From: Micrasema longulum
Lineage: Eukaryota; Arthropoda; Insecta; Trichoptera; Brachycentridae
DNA: 64,000 bases
Direction of reading: 5' to 3'
Assembly: GCA_022494885.1 (NCBI GenBank)
Contig: JAGVSM010002758.1
Coordinates: 124,001 to 188,000 of the forward strand
A program made the translations under genes and the position numbers. The notes under the pieces were generated by a model, which was not told the origin of the DNA, searched no databases, and saw nothing but the letters and a program-made list of their open reading frames with translations. Below, piece by piece: positions 11,880 through 23,340 of this stretch (position 1 is its first letter; every line of letters starts with the position of its first letter).

Positions 11880-12310
11880 GACATATATATTTATTTATTT
11901 ATTCATTCAAAATTACTAAATTAAATATTTATGAACTTTTTGAGGCTTTTTAGGCTATGCCCGCGTCAAGCCACAATAAATAACAATAAAAATACATAGT
12001 AAAATTAAATAGATCAAATTATTATGACATAGAATAACAATCTAGAAAAAAAGGTAAATGTAATAAATAATCAAAATCCAAAGAATACAATGCAAAATAG
12101 TCAGAAATAATTTTTAAAATATAAAATTATACAAATTAATAATCACAGATAATCAAATATACAAAATAGTGGTATCAATAAAATCAACAAAATAATAGTA
12201 AAATATAGTAGTATAAAAAATAAAAAAAACAAAATAAGAGTATCATTTAAATCAACAGAAAAAGAATATATACATAAAAGCATACTTGAAATGATAATTG
12301 AGATATGTAT
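11880..12310 (-). mobile_element. 3' UTR of a LINE family, copy 1
   Basis: Starts with a reversed tail (TATTTATTTATTTATTCATT) and continues as a direct repeat of 23960-24295, sharing GGCTATGCCCG/GGCTGTGCCCG and TGAAATGATAATTGAGATATG. In sense orientation this would be the untranslated 3' end of a minus-strand LINE. No ORF. Confidence 0.55.
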
Positions 12311-12419
12311 TTTAGAAACTCACTCAATACTATAGTAAGAAATATAAGAAATAGGAGCAATAAATCATATGCCAAATAATAGTACGTACTAAATTAAATT
12401 AAACAAGTTATAATATAGT

Positions 12420-12482
12420 TGGATAATTTATACAGCGCCATTTTTGTGAAAATCACCTCAAGGGCGCTGTACAATAAATAAA
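12420..12482 (+). mobile_element. LINE 3' terminus with hairpin
   Basis: TACAGCGCCATTTTTGTG ... AAGGGCGCTGTACAATAAATAAAT: the GCGCC and GGCGC parts pair, followed by an (AATA)n tail. A related end lies at 21330-21390. Such hairpins just before the tail are common at LINE 3' ends and can be the RT recognition site. Confidence 0.5.
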
Positions 12483-12489
12483 TATCCCA

Positions 12490-12875
12490 GCGCGTCTTGC
12501 AGCTACAGAGGGCATGGACGGTTGGGATTCTAGTTCCTCGTTTTCAATTGAGATCAATTAAAAATTACAACAGATAGGAGCTAGTCTTGCAGCTAAAGAG
12601 CGCGTGGACGGTAAGAAATCTAGCCTCCATTTACACATTATAAAAATTGACAAATTAATTTAGTGTATTAATGATATTTAAAAATAATAAAATTAAAATA
12701 ATATGAATAATAAAAAGGAGTAAGATTACAACACGTCTTGCAGCTACTAAACGCATGGACGAATGCAATTCTAAACCGCATTTACAAAATTTAGGTATTT
12801 TATAGTTGATACATGGAAGCTTGATAGCCAATCATCGCGCAGCTACAAAGCGCATAGACGAGTGGAATTCTAGCA
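12490..12875. repeat. Dispersed short repeat, four units
   Basis: Four degenerate units of roughly 40 bp (starting about 12495, 12582, 12733 and 12833) share CAGCTA.AGA.CGC.TGGACG followed by AATTCTAG. They are separated by 50-110 bp of AT-rich sequence. Not coding. May be a decayed minisatellite or part of a LINE 3' UTR. Confidence 0.5.
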
Positions 12876-13067
12876 AGATAAAATTAATGATATCAATAAA
12901 TTTGCAAAAAATAAACGTAAACATATAGCATAGTAGTAAATCTGTCAAATGTTCACGCCACGAAGTAAACAATATAAAACTAAATAAATAAATCACTGTT
13001 TCAACATGTGGCGTATTATATATTATTTTATTTATTTAGAATACAAACATTTTTTTCTCATGTATAT

Positions 13068-13715
13068 TCGAGAGGAATGAGTAGAGGAATTTGTGTATCT
13101 GGGAAGTATGTTTTCTAGGGATAGAATGACCGAGAAATATATTGAAAGGCGGGCGAGTGCCGGGAACAGAGTGAACGGTGCACTGAAGTCAACCTTGGCA
13201 ATAAATGTTTGTTGCAAGAGGCAAAATTAGCAGTTCACAATGGAGTCCTTTACCGGCCCCGATGTATGGGAGCGAAGTATGGACTTGGAAAAACAGGGAT
13301 GAAAGTAGGCTGAATGCTGTCGAAATACGATCTCTCAGGCGAACGCGTGGTAAAACTATGTACGATAGATGCACAAATTTTGAAATCCGTACATTATGTA
13401 AGACAGATTAGCATTATTGACAGAATCAAGAAAGGGGTGCTGCGTCGGTTTTGACATGTAGAGCGAATGGATAGCGAAAGAACGGCTAAAAGGATCTACG
13501 ATACAAATGTTGATGGATGCAGAAAACGATGAAGACCGAGAAAGACATGGCACGATCAAGTCCATCAAATACTTGAAGACGGACATGTTAAAAGTCGGAA
13601 TAATCGGAGCGCGTGCATGAGAAGATGTATGAATGCAGAGGAAGCGAGATCTATATGCAACGATAGAGTGATGAGGCGTTCTATCCTATCTGCCTACCCT
13701 TAGGGGGAAACGGCG
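13068..13715 (+). pseudogene. RTE-like LINE ORF2 C-terminal region, decayed
   Basis: Reads VEEFVYLGSMFSRDRMTEKY, then after frameshifts MYGSEVWTWKNRDESRLNAVE, IDRIKKGVLRRF, HVERMDSERTAKRIYD, RPRKTWHDQV and MRRSILSAYP. This series is the C-terminal domain of a LINE family abundant in insects. In-frame stops occur between blocks. Related ends: 13763-13987, 24296-24640 (+) and 26640-27110 (-). Confidence 0.75.
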
Positions 13716-13762
13716 TGGTGGTTTGTTTGTTTTATTTTTTTAAATCTCCACCAAAAACGGAA

Positions 13763-13987
13763 AATTTGTTATTGATGCCAACGACCAAGGAAGACGTGGC
13801 ATGATCAGATAAACCAAAATCTTAAGTCTGGTTATGTCAGAAGCAGACAGAACCGAAGGGCATGTATGACAAGATGTATGAATGTGGAAGAGGCTAGGAT
13901 TGTATGTCAGGATAGACGTGTGTGGCGGTCCATTCTTTCTGCCTACCCCTACGGGGAAATGGCGTGATGGTAGTAGTAGTAGTAGAT
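13763..13987 (+). pseudogene. Second RTE-like LINE 3' end with (TAG)n tail
   Basis: Reads RPRKTWHDQINQNL, CMTRCMNVEEARIVCQD and WRSILSAYPYGEMA, then ends at GATGG(TAG)5 near 13966-13986. It repeats the final portion of the neighbouring copy but is separate. A trinucleotide tail instead of poly(A) is typical of RTE-type elements. Confidence 0.7.
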
Positions 13988-14257
13988 GCCAAAATAAACT
14001 ATACATAAAAATCTAAATAATCGCGTAGTTCAAAACCGTCTCTAAATCTTGCGAAAACAGATTTCAATTATACTACTTGACACCGCAAACTTTGCATTCT
14101 CCATTGAGCTGGTAAACCATATTCGGAATCTCGCAATTCTTATTTTAAAGTTTTTCGCAAATATCTCAGTAAACTCCTTCAATGGAGATTTCTAAGTTTG
14201 CTTTTAGAAGCACTCGTCATCCTTCTAGTTCCTCACTGTATTATGTGAGCATGTGAT

Positions 14258-14745
14258 ACCAAATAGATTCAAATCATTCTTCCACATATAGATTACTGCT
14301 CAACAATATTATTTTTAGCAAACGAAGGAAATTTAAATATAAAAAAAATGAGAGATGAACTAAAATGGTTATCTGTAAGAAGGAGACTTAAATTTAATAT
14401 GTTGATATTTATACATAAATTTTTTCACGATAAATTACCAAAATATTTTAAGGATAAAGTTGTCTTAAACAAAAATTGTCATGAATATGCTACTAAACAA
14501 AAGGATAAAATAAGACTAACATTATTGAAAAGAGCTGAGTCGCAAAATTGTTTGATGTATAAGGGTTTAAAAATGTATGATGAAATGCCTGAATGTATGA
14601 AGAATGAAAAGTGTCTGAAAGAATTTAAAAATAAATGTATAAGTTACTGTAAGGAAATGTAAATATATATAGATGATGTAAATGTACATAATAGTTTATA
14701 TTAGTTTTAATATAAGCTAACTTAAGAAATATTTTTTTTTTAAAT
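14258..14745 (+). pseudogene. LINE ORF2 C-terminal fragment
   Basis: Begins with LPHIDYCSTILFLANEGN (about 14278-14330), continuous with a 104-codon frame (14348-14662) containing LSVRRRLKFNMLIFIHKFFH. These match the LEY..I.W / C-terminal helix pattern of ORF2 and the related family at 25.5-26.4 and 38.0-39.8 kb (PHVNYCSSILFLSNKEN...TYKQRIFYN). Upstream RT motifs are missing: a 5'-truncated insertion. It fades into an AT-rich 3' UTR. Confidence 0.75.
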
Positions 14746-15265
14746 ATCTACTTATGGGAATTTTCACAGTTTTAAACACCGTGGCTCTTCCTACCGGTTC
14801 CCCTTAAACTTAGAAACACGATTTTTTTACAAAAACTGAGTAACTCGCTCTTTAAAGGTTTAAATTTTATAAATCGCGATTTTAATTGAATTTCCACAAT
14901 ACTGCAAAACGCGCCTATATAATACGAAAAGCAGGTAAGCATTGCGTCGTTATTGTTAAAATATTGTACGCCATAAATTATATCCGATTTAAAACTTACG
15001 TAACATTTCTGCGTCGGAATGTCCTTAGATTCCGGAAATTCTTCGCTTTTGCTGTGACAGCATACGGCAAAGATGTACGCACGTGTGAAATGGTATGTTT
15101 ATATCATGGTGTGTACGTTTTTACACAAAGCACGGAAAAATACTTAACACATCGCTTGAGTAATGTTCAGATTTCTGCCAGAATTCGGCTATGTTGACTC
15201 GGCTTATAGACATGACATCAACCAACGAGCTAAGACGCGATCTATAATATGGTACAAGTCTACCA

Positions 15266-15365
15266 GAGCCCCGATTACAATGGGATGTTAACAGAGTAAA
15301 ATTAAATTTTCTGAATGAAAAATGGAATATTTATTCATGATCTATTTTAGATATAAAACGTTTAA
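15266..15365. mobile_element. MITE family D, left-end fragment
   Basis: GAGCCCCGATTACAATGGGA followed by sequence similar to the left 90 bp of 30010-30251. The right end is absent. Confidence 0.5.
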
Positions 15366-15456
15366 GTTTGTAAGTGAACATTATTGATGGAAGTTCATTG
15401 TAATTTATTATAGATATAAAAGACGAGTGATACTTTAATCCACAAATTTGGAGTGT

Positions 15457-15499
15457 CCAGTGACCGGTTTCATCGCTTTCGCGACATCTTCGAGACTGG
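15457..15499 (-). ncRNA. Hammerhead-ribozyme-like motif, one-base insertion in the core
   Basis: Minus strand, 5' to 3': stem I CCAGT; core CTCGAAGA (CTGAAGA with one extra C); stem II of 4-5 bp closed by a GAAA loop (TGTCGC-GAAA-GCGAT); GAAA; the palindrome CCGG; TC; stem I' ACTGG. Stem I is a perfect 5-bp match. All hammerhead parts are present and in order, but the inserted C in the catalytic core probably kills activity unless it is an assembly error. The flanking sequence looks like a Penelope-like tail. Confidence 0.6.
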
Positions 15500-16480
15500 T
15501 ATATTTATTAAAAAATTCAATGTAAAAATAAAAAAAATATATGAATATATATCGTGGTTATACAAGTAAAAGTGACTATTTGCAAAAACGACGAAATTGA
15601 GATTATTGACTTTTTGACATTGTATTAGCATAATGCTTGACTGGTAAAAACGCCAAGTCAATCCGTCACTCCAAAAAAAATTTAGTTCTTAAAATATGTG
15701 ACCATTTGATAGAAGCTCAAAGATTTTTGACAAGTAAAACTCACCAACACACATCGTCACTTTTATTAGTAAATTTAAGACCCAAAGAATTGACCAAGTA
15801 ACATTTTACGTGTAGGTAGATGTCACCAGTGAAGGGTTAGTTAGAGTTAGTAGTATTTAGTAAGTTAGCATACGTTTTGTATTTGACATATTTTTTTTTA
15901 TTAAAAGCTCATTAATAAAATTTACACTTCTAAATTATATGTTCTTTTTCATTCATTTTGTATTTCTGTGTTTATTTAACCTTTATAAATATTTAAATAT
16001 TCCAAAAACATTAATTATAGTTATAAAATAAACTAAAATAATACCTCCCTCAATGAACGAAACAAAAATGTTTATCTGCAAAATTTCATGACAGTTTTTC
16101 AATTTTTTTTAAAAATTAAAAAGTGATAATGTTTTTAAAATACGTTTATACTTTACATTAAAGTTGAAAGTACCGTACATATAATGTACGATTATCAACC
16201 ATCTACTTAAAAAATCTGATCTTTGAGAAGCAATTGAACTCTAGAAAAACACTAAAAGGGCTCCCCTGAACATTATTGATTTTGTCACTTGGTCAATTTC
16301 TCTTGTATGCCCACGATATATACAATACATATACAATGTCATTATATCAACTCATTAGTTAACCCGAAGCACTTTGTTAATGATTCTTAAGACTAAAATA
16401 ATTTAATTTAATTTGCTCTCACATAATTTTGAATTCTTTATCTATACCTCTGTCTTGTATAAATACATTGCTAACCATCT
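15500..16480. other. No gene seen
   Basis: AT-rich, with no motif, repeat partner or coding signal recognised. A 63-codon minus frame at 15470-15661 overlaps the hammerhead-like motif and is not a gene. Confidence 0.3.
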
Positions 16481-16520
16481 CCTAACCTAACCTATCTTAA
16501 CTTGACCTAACCTAACTAAC
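16481..16520. repeat. Degenerate interstitial telomere repeat (CCTAA)8
   Basis: Forty bases fall exactly into eight 5-bp units: CCTAA CCTAA CCTAT CTTAA, then CTTGA CCTAA CCTAA CTAAC. CCTAA is the complement of TTAGG, the insect telomere repeat. Four of the eight units are exact. Confidence 0.65.
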
Positions 16521-16924
16521 CATTGCACGACTAGACGGACATGACACTTTATATAGGCCCTTATAAGATTGACGAAGACTGAGGCTAGAATTTAATAACA
16601 ACCGATTGATAAAATGTTTCAGTTAAATAGGTTATTCTACATATTTGGTCAAAAATTATTGCATAGGTTGCTAAAAACTGTTAACTGTTAAAAAAGCAGC
16701 CTACTGTGCCTAATTTCTTACTACAATTATTATTTCATTTCTTTCGACGCAACTAGCCCGAGTCGATCCTTCGGGGGTGGACGGGATTCTCATGAATCAG
16801 GAAAAAATATTTAAAATGGCCGCTTAGCAAAAATCTAAATGCCAAAAGGAAGAGGTAACAAAGCCAAGTCGCATCAATGTAATACAGAGGTCTGCAACTT
16901 TTGCATAACTTTTTGCATCTCCCG

Positions 16925-17240
16925 CTTGGAGCCCTCAATACAAAAAATACATTAACCGAATTGAATCTATACAATCAAAATTTATATCGTATTGCAATTG
17001 TAGACGGTTGACTCAGAATACAGGCCCAGATGAATCTACAAACTTACCTAAACTCTCCAAACTCGCAGGAACATGGCTGACGCCATTTTTATGTATAAAA
17101 CTTTAAATAACATGATAGATTGCCGTAAGATTCTATCACTTTCTAGACCAGAAATCAATCTCTATTTAAAATTTCTACATGTTCCACTAAATCTTTTTAA
17201 AAGTCATTTGTTAATAGAACCTGCAATATATTATGTAATC
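16925..17240 (+). pseudogene. LINE ORF2 C-terminal fragment
   Basis: AWSPQYKKYINRIESIQSKF (about 16928-16988) matches the W-S-P-x-Y-x(5)-I-x(3)-E-S-x-Q motif of the intact LINE at 57.2 kb (VIWSPHYAVHIKRLESVQHR). After a frameshift, MADAIFMYKTLNNMIDCRKI follows near 17072-17130. Decayed. Confidence 0.65.
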
Positions 17241-18146
17241 AGAAATTAAATTGTATTGATATTAATAACATACTTTTAACTTCTTTTAAAAATGAAATTT
17301 CCAAAATAAAATTCAAGTTACGATATTGCGCCTTGAATCCGCAGCCTATAATATGCAGGTTATGTGCAGTTCTGTATGTAGGCACATAATAAATGTACAC
17401 TGTATAGTCAACTATAGTTGTATTATATATTATAATGTGCAACTGTGTGACCAATATTCAAAAGTAGAAATTATTTGATAGCATAATTATACATTTTTAC
17501 AATTTAAAAAAAATAAAAAAAATAACACTTAATGAAAAAAATAAAACGAATTTTTTAGTTGTCCTTGGGTGTAGTCGCATTGTTGGCTATCACTGACGTG
17601 CATAATGTGTAGGACACACAAGTGCCGCAGACGGGAAATGGTAGCATTAAATCGTCTGGGCCTGTTCCTCTAGAAACTAGGAGGATGGAGGAAGCCAGGA
17701 GTAGGGAAGTTAGTAGTTCGTGGGTAGGATTTAACGAATGCCGAATATCGAGTAGGCCGCGAGACACAATCCATTACGCTCAATACTATGGTATTTTAAC
17801 TAGAAAAAAAGCGGTGATTTTTACACACGTAAGCATTATTAAACATATCAATAATTGTGCAAAGATGTGCAAGATATTTCAACTCTCATCATTTTAATTC
17901 CCTGACAAACCGCCGTGTTATTTTCGATACAAAATTTCTCTATAAAGTAGATACCAATAAGTGATGAACTGGTAGCGGTTTGGCCGGATACCGGATATTC
18001 GGCGAGCCCTTAAACCCGATAGCCGGATGCGTCTGATCGAACCACCTTGTACCATACCTAATATTCTCCTCGAGACATACTCTCGAAACTCAAACTCAGC
18101 AAAATATGTTTTTTTAAACAATACAATAAGAAGAACAAAATCGGGT
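17241..18146. other. No gene recognised
   Basis: The stretch 17560-17790 is more GC-rich and has overlapping open frames on both strands (70 and 91 codons) without domains. No repeat partner was found by eye. Confidence 0.25.
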
Positions 18147-18214
18147 AATGGTCCCGTGGTAGTATTGTGGACTCAGGGACCAAACGTCCCAGGTTCAAAT
18201 CCCACTCTACCACA
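18147..18214 (+). repeat. tRNA-like sequence, possible SINE head
   Basis: Contains a B-box GGTTCAAATCC (18192-18202) and an A-box-like GTGGTAGTATTGTGG. The flanking GTGGTAG and CTACCAC are complementary, but the cloverleaf spacing and T-stem are poor, so this is not a functional tRNA. It shares CCCACTCTACCACAACTCGA with the minus-strand copy at 23216-23281. Confidence 0.5.
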
Positions 18215-18439
18215 ACTCGATTTACATTTTTCCAGCACAAGTTATTAACGACTTTTACGAAATGGTCTGAAAATTTTAATTATTTATCTTTTTACTATTT
18301 AAAAAAATCAAATCTCGTATTCTATGTAGATTTATGTGATAACAATGATGTACAATGCATTCATACTTCCACACTTTGTATATGGATGAATAATATTGTC
18401 GCAATGTAGTAAAAAATCAATACAAAGAACAATGAATAA

Positions 18440-18965
18440 AGCACTTAAAGTAACATTTAATTTTAATAAATAAACTAGAACCACAGATTTACATAAAATA
18501 ACACAAATGCTCAATTTAGATTAATTAATTAATTCATTGTAAAGTTGATATTTAAGATGAAAATAAATAAAATAAAGACAAATATTACATTTAGTTTTAA
18601 CTACAATGTACATAAAATAAATACAAGAGCGTCAAATAATTTAACTTTCAAAAAACCTAGGACTAACAGAAAAGAAACAGTTTTGTGTATACAGCAATAC
18701 ATTTTTACAATTCACTTTCAAATGACCTAAAAAATATACAAAACATATACGTACTTTAAAAACACCTAAATAAAACAGTTCTTACAGCCCGTGTGACGAG
18801 TGATATGCGATGTTTTTTTATAGTTTTTTTATTAAAACTATTGTGTCATGATATATTATATCCCCTCATACCAGCACATTTGCTGATTGGGAATATTTCT
18901 TACAAATAAAATATATAATGTAATATGTAAAGTTAAAAACGATGTATTTTGTCATAAATAAAAAA
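18440..18965 (+). pseudogene. LINE ORF2 C-terminal fragment
   Basis: The frame from 18545 reads NYNVHKINTRASNNLTF, then after a one-base shift AIHFYNSLSNDLKNIQNIYV (about 18694-18752), the 'FNSLPxxIKN' motif near the end of LINE ORF2. The 3' part ends with CATAAATAAAAAAAAC near 18965. Confidence 0.6.
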
Positions 18966-19009
18966 AACTCAAACATAGCCAGACAATGGTTTGGTGATTT
19001 CTAGATTCA

Positions 19010-19330
19010 TATACGCGATTTATTCCTTCGCACCTTTTGTTTCCGCGACGGTATTTTAGTGTCGCTCGTGGACAGGTGGTAGGTTGATAATTGCAGGTGA
19101 TCGTGCAGTTTACCTTGCAGGAGGTAGGCTTACTCGATGCGGTCGCTATCTGCTTCCAGCCTGCCTCCTCTCGATACCTGGGTGGTCCAGTGCCGGACAG
19201 GACCTCGGGGTGGCGACCCTTTTGGTCAGGCAGAATGGCGCTATTAGCCGAGAATTTCGCGTCAACTTCGTTTATTTTGCAATGTATTCATCGACCCGCC
19301 GATGGATTTGAAAACGAGGAATCAGATGCT
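19010..19330. other. GC-rich unique-looking patch
   Basis: About half GC in an AT-rich setting. Two overlapping plus-strand frames (75 and 97 codons, 19084-19384) cannot both be real and neither shows a domain. Host exon or regulatory DNA is possible but unsupported. Confidence 0.25.
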
Positions 19331-19433
19331 TATCCGCGCAATTTATTACTTTACAAAACTGGTTACAAGCAGCTGACCGTTTAGTTTGACGAAGTGATTT
19401 AAAAATCAAGATGTGATCAAATCAGCTTCAATT

Positions 19434-19580
19434 TGTTGCAACAGAGAGGGAAAACATTTTTGAGAAACGAATATGGATGTTTAGGCATTTGCAGGGCTTA
19501 TGACCTGCTATTGGCTGGTTTAAGTGGCCACTTTACACACTGTTTAACATTTACCATTCTGCCTATGTCAAAAGTTTATG
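19434..19580 (+). repeat. Foldback family A, one-arm fragment
   Basis: CAACAGAGAGGGAAAACATT ... GGGCTTATGACCTG ... TTTAAGTGGCCACTTTACAC matches the left arm of 40733-41243. The second arm is missing. Confidence 0.7.
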
Positions 19581-20900
19581 TGTAAATATTTCAATTTTTA
19601 ATGTATTTTCTTGTATTCAAAAAATTCAAAATAATAATTACTATTATTATACTCGTACATACATGTATATTCTGATTTTTCCGGCTGTTAATTTATATAT
19701 GTTATTCATTGTTTTAATAAATGTTGATAATATTATATAAGTTAGTATAAATATAATCTCCACCAACAAGCTACAGAAAGTTGCATGGTGGGATTTTAGT
19801 TTTAGTAAAAATATAACAATTGAAATTTTGAAAACTGTAAAAATGTATAGTTATATGATTTAAATTAAAAAAAATATACATAAAAAAAGTTTGATGGCAA
19901 AAGGGTTTATCAATCACTTTTTCCAAAACAGATATTTTCACATAAAACACGCTAAAATCTGTTGCTCTTTTATACGATAAAATAATGTATACGTATTTCT
20001 CTAGAGCTTCTTTTAAAAAGCGCCTTATTTAAATATAGTGTTATTTATACACTTTAAGCTATTTAAATTATTTGCTTGCCATTCCTCCACCGATATGTTT
20101 TTTTGGCTGTAATTTACCGTAATCGAAATGCTAAATATAAATGATTAATTTTATTGTATTAAATTATTCCGTTTGCTCACTAGATTGCTAACTATTTAGC
20201 AATCGGGACTGCTCGTATGAAAGCTTGAGCTCTGTTAATTGCTCGAAAACAAATGTTTCTCGTTACATCCTTCGCCTTAAAATGATACCAAATAATCACC
20301 GCCTCTTCTGTTTTCTCTCACCGCCAATATTCACCCGCAGAAAGCGATCATTTCCAATTATAGAACTAAACTATTACATGACAGATATAAATGTATCAAT
20401 GCATACTATTTAACCATTATCACTCGGCTTGAGAACCGAAACAGGTTTTAAAGCTCCTGCGACTGAACGATTTTATGGAGATTCTAAGCTTTTGTAATTT
20501 TAATAATAATCATTTAACAGACCGAGATTTAATTTACTTCATGGTGATCGAAAGTGAGAATTCCATTATTAATAAGATGGAAAAAGCATTTCGATATTTT
20601 TAATAAAGTATAAATAAAAACGATGAATCGATATTTTTTGTTTTAGTATTACTGTTGCAGATCACAAAAAAAAACGAAACACCGCAAAGAAATAAATTGT
20701 ACAAAAATATAGATATCTTTAAACAGTGGTAAAAATATAGATGGGATAAAATTAATCATTGGGAGGATGGATGATCTGTTGATTTTTTTGAACATATTAA
20801 ATATCCATAAATATTACTTGAATATCATCAGATATTTTTTTTTTTTAAAATCAAACCTGACCCTCGATTACAAAAGGACGGTAAGAGTTTCAACAATGTT
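19581..20900. other. No gene seen
   Basis: AT-rich. A 62-codon frame at 20225-20413 has no domain. No repeat was recognised. Confidence 0.3.
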
Positions 20901-20904
20901 TATC

Positions 20905-21245
20905 AACATATTACAACAGAGATGAAAAACATTTAATAGAAGGTAATATAGAAGTCTAGGCATCTACAGGGCTTATGACCTGTCAATGGCTGGTTTAAGT
21001 GGCCACTTTACACACTGTGTAACATTCGCCATTCTGCTTATATTTGAACATCTATATTCCTTCAATTCTTTCATCTGTTGATGTTTGTGAAGTTAAAGAG
21101 CTGAAACTTTTATTAAATTACCTTCTATTAAATGTTCTTCATCTCTGTTGTAATATGTTAATATAAACAGCTCCCCAGGGAGTTGAATCCAGTTCTTGTC
21201 TACAAAAATTTGGACAAACTCAAAATATTGTTAATGTTTATCAAT
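20905..21245. repeat. Foldback family A, short copy
   Basis: The ends are inverted: ACATATTACAACAGAGATGA (from about 20908) against TCATCTCTGTTGTAATATGT (to about 21160). The core TGGCCACTTTACACACTGTG is present once. The outer AGCTCCCCAGGGAGTTGAAT and TTTGGACAAACTCAAAATAT segments follow to 21235. Deleted centre and second core. Confidence 0.7.
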
Positions 21246-21329
21246 ATAATTAACTCAATTTTTTTTAAATTTTTTAATGTGGGATAAAATTTTAATCAAT
21301 GTTAGGTTACATATTATTATTATTATTAT

Positions 21330-21390
21330 GGATATCTTATATAGCGTCATTTTCGTAATAAAATACCTTAAGGGCGCTGTACATAGTGAT
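21330..21390 (+). mobile_element. LINE 3' terminus fragment
   Basis: TATAGCGTCATTTTCGTAA ... CCTTAAGGGCGCTGTACATA resembles 12420-12482. The (AATA)n tail is absent. Confidence 0.4.
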
Positions 21391-22570
21391 TCTATTGTTA
21401 AATTAATTGAATTGAAGCTTTTAAATTTGTAATTTAATCAAAACAAATTATTTTGTTGTCACATGCTACGGATATATTCAAATGATTTAAAGAACAAGTG
21501 GGTTTTAAGTTTTTTCCGAAACATCACTTCACTTTCACAGCCTCGCACCTCTGCGCGTTCACTAAATTTAGTGCGCTGTTTGCGTAGAGGTATAATAACA
21601 TAGTAGGCACCGATCGCGAAAGAAATGTTAAAAAATACTTACAAATATTCTTGTAAAATTCATACGAATTCGTGCGGCGTGCTAACACAATGCCGGCATT
21701 TATTTTTTTTCGTTTTAATTAATATGCAATGAATGTTTTTTTTTAGTAGGAACCTGCTTTTCCCAGACTGCAAGGATATTTTATTTTTACGTTAGTTAAC
21801 AGTTATTGTTGCCAGAAGTTGCTCTCAGTGTATATCTTATTATGATTAATCGGTAATTTTTTTACTTTTTTAAAATTAATAGATAGTTTTGTTTTTTTTA
21901 TATTCTGCAACGTAAAGGAGACTGCTGTTATAGTTGCGGAACTGTCACTTATGGTCCGAAACCTTTTCACTTGCCAATAGTATTTTTGTTTTTCTATCCG
22001 TCGCCATATCTAACTCTTTTCAGACCAATGTGGGGATTGCCGTCTTTGTTTTAACACGCCTTAACAAGCACAAGTTTTAACAAGGAAAAATCGAGTTAAA
22101 TGTATCGACAGACATCGGGTAATCTCTTACCTTCTTATTGTAATACGTGTCCAGGATTAATTCATATGCTCGTAGGCGTCTTACGAATTTCAGTGTATCC
22201 GCCTTTAGCCCGATTAGTTGAAGAGGCAGGTCCCAGGACTATTTCTTGGTAATGCAGTTATCCGCATAGCATCATGCTACACCCCCCCTAACGCATACCG
22301 CGGGCGCAGCCGTGTGATGTGGCCGCCACATGTTGCTTGATATGCAAAGGACTCCTTCAGAACCGACATACGTCCATGTATGTCATACCATGCATTCGTA
22401 CCCGGCCACTTTGACTGGTGCCGCTAGATTTGAGGGATTTTGAACACCTCTTGCGTCTTTATGTACTCCGGAAATAATGTCGTCATATAAATTAAGATTA
22501 ATTTTAAAAATATCGCAACAAGAATAATCATTCTACATACATATATAGATACGAATAATATGATAGAGAT
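21391..22570. other. No gene recognised
   Basis: Mixed composition; 22200-22440 is GC-richer with short palindromes (ACATACGTCCATGTATGT). No ORF over 60 codons and no repeat partner. Confidence 0.3.
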
Positions 22571-22572
22571 TA

Positions 22573-22662
22573 CCGTATTTTTGGACCATAAGTCGTACTT
22601 TTTTTACTCTAAAAAATTCAACCAAATCCGGTCCGATGCGTCTTATCGTCCGCAAAATACGG
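22573..22662. mobile_element. MITE of the CCGTATTTT family, intact copy
   Basis: 90 bp with terminal inverted repeats CCGTATTTTTGGACCATAAG and CCGTATTTTGCGGACGATAAG (right end, complement), flanked by TA (22571-22572 and 22663-22664). Non-coding; Tc1/mariner-type insertion inferred. Confidence 0.75.
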
Positions 22663-23215
22663 TAATTACATGAATTTGTTTAGATTTCATTTTTTGTTTA
22701 AATTATGGATAACAAAAGCAGATTTAAAAAGCTTCTTTTTATTTTAATAAATAGCTTATAGGCACTTTATTATTATTTTCCCATTTTTATTGACAAAAAA
22801 ATGTTGTTCATAAGTATTTATATTAATAAATACTTACTTTTTAATTTTAAAAAAATGTATTGTTGAGTTTGAAATCACTTAGTCGTGTCATATTAAAAAT
22901 AATCAAGTGATCGGATAAAAACGGACAAAACTCGAATAACTAACGGTATTTTTTGAGTAACGCCACTTTGAAAAAATAATATGCATATTTATACTAACGT
23001 TTATCATAACGTAAAAGAAAAAAACATTCTTGTGTACATTAGAGATTTTTCTAAAGCCTGGGTGTTCTGTTCTGAGCTGTTATTCACTATTGTAATTGGG
23101 CCTCCTGGCCCGTGGATTCAAAAAAAGAGGAGTGACTTTTACGCAAACATTTTGATTTTGGGGCCATTTTTAACGAGTTGTAAATTACTCACTATTGAAA
23201 CATGGAAATCGAGTT
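22663..23215. other. No gene seen
   Basis: AT-rich; a 91-codon frame at 22981-23256 runs into the tRNA-like repeat and is not considered real. Confidence 0.3.
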
Positions 23216-23281
23216 GTGGTAGAGTGGGGTTCGAACCTCAGACCTTCGATTCGTGAATCGATGACACTAGCTGCGGGATCT
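23216..23281 (-). repeat. tRNA-like sequence, possible SINE head
   Basis: On the minus strand it has a B-box GGTTCGAACCC (plus-strand 23227-23237), an upstream hairpin CGATT-CACG-AATCG where an anticodon arm would be, and CCCACTCTACCACAACTCGA at the 3' side, shared with 18147-18214. The stems do not make a standard tRNA. Confidence 0.5.
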
Positions 23282-23340
23282 CAACACCATTTTTATTTCT
23301 ATTTTTCATATCATAAATGTATTATAAATAAATAAAAATA

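Noticed and set aside
18147..18214. Functional tRNA gene
   Set aside because: B-box present but T-stem and arm spacing do not give a cloverleaf.
19084..19384. Two overlapping plus-strand frames (75 and 97 codons)
   Set aside because: Different frames over the same GC-rich bases, no recognisable domain.
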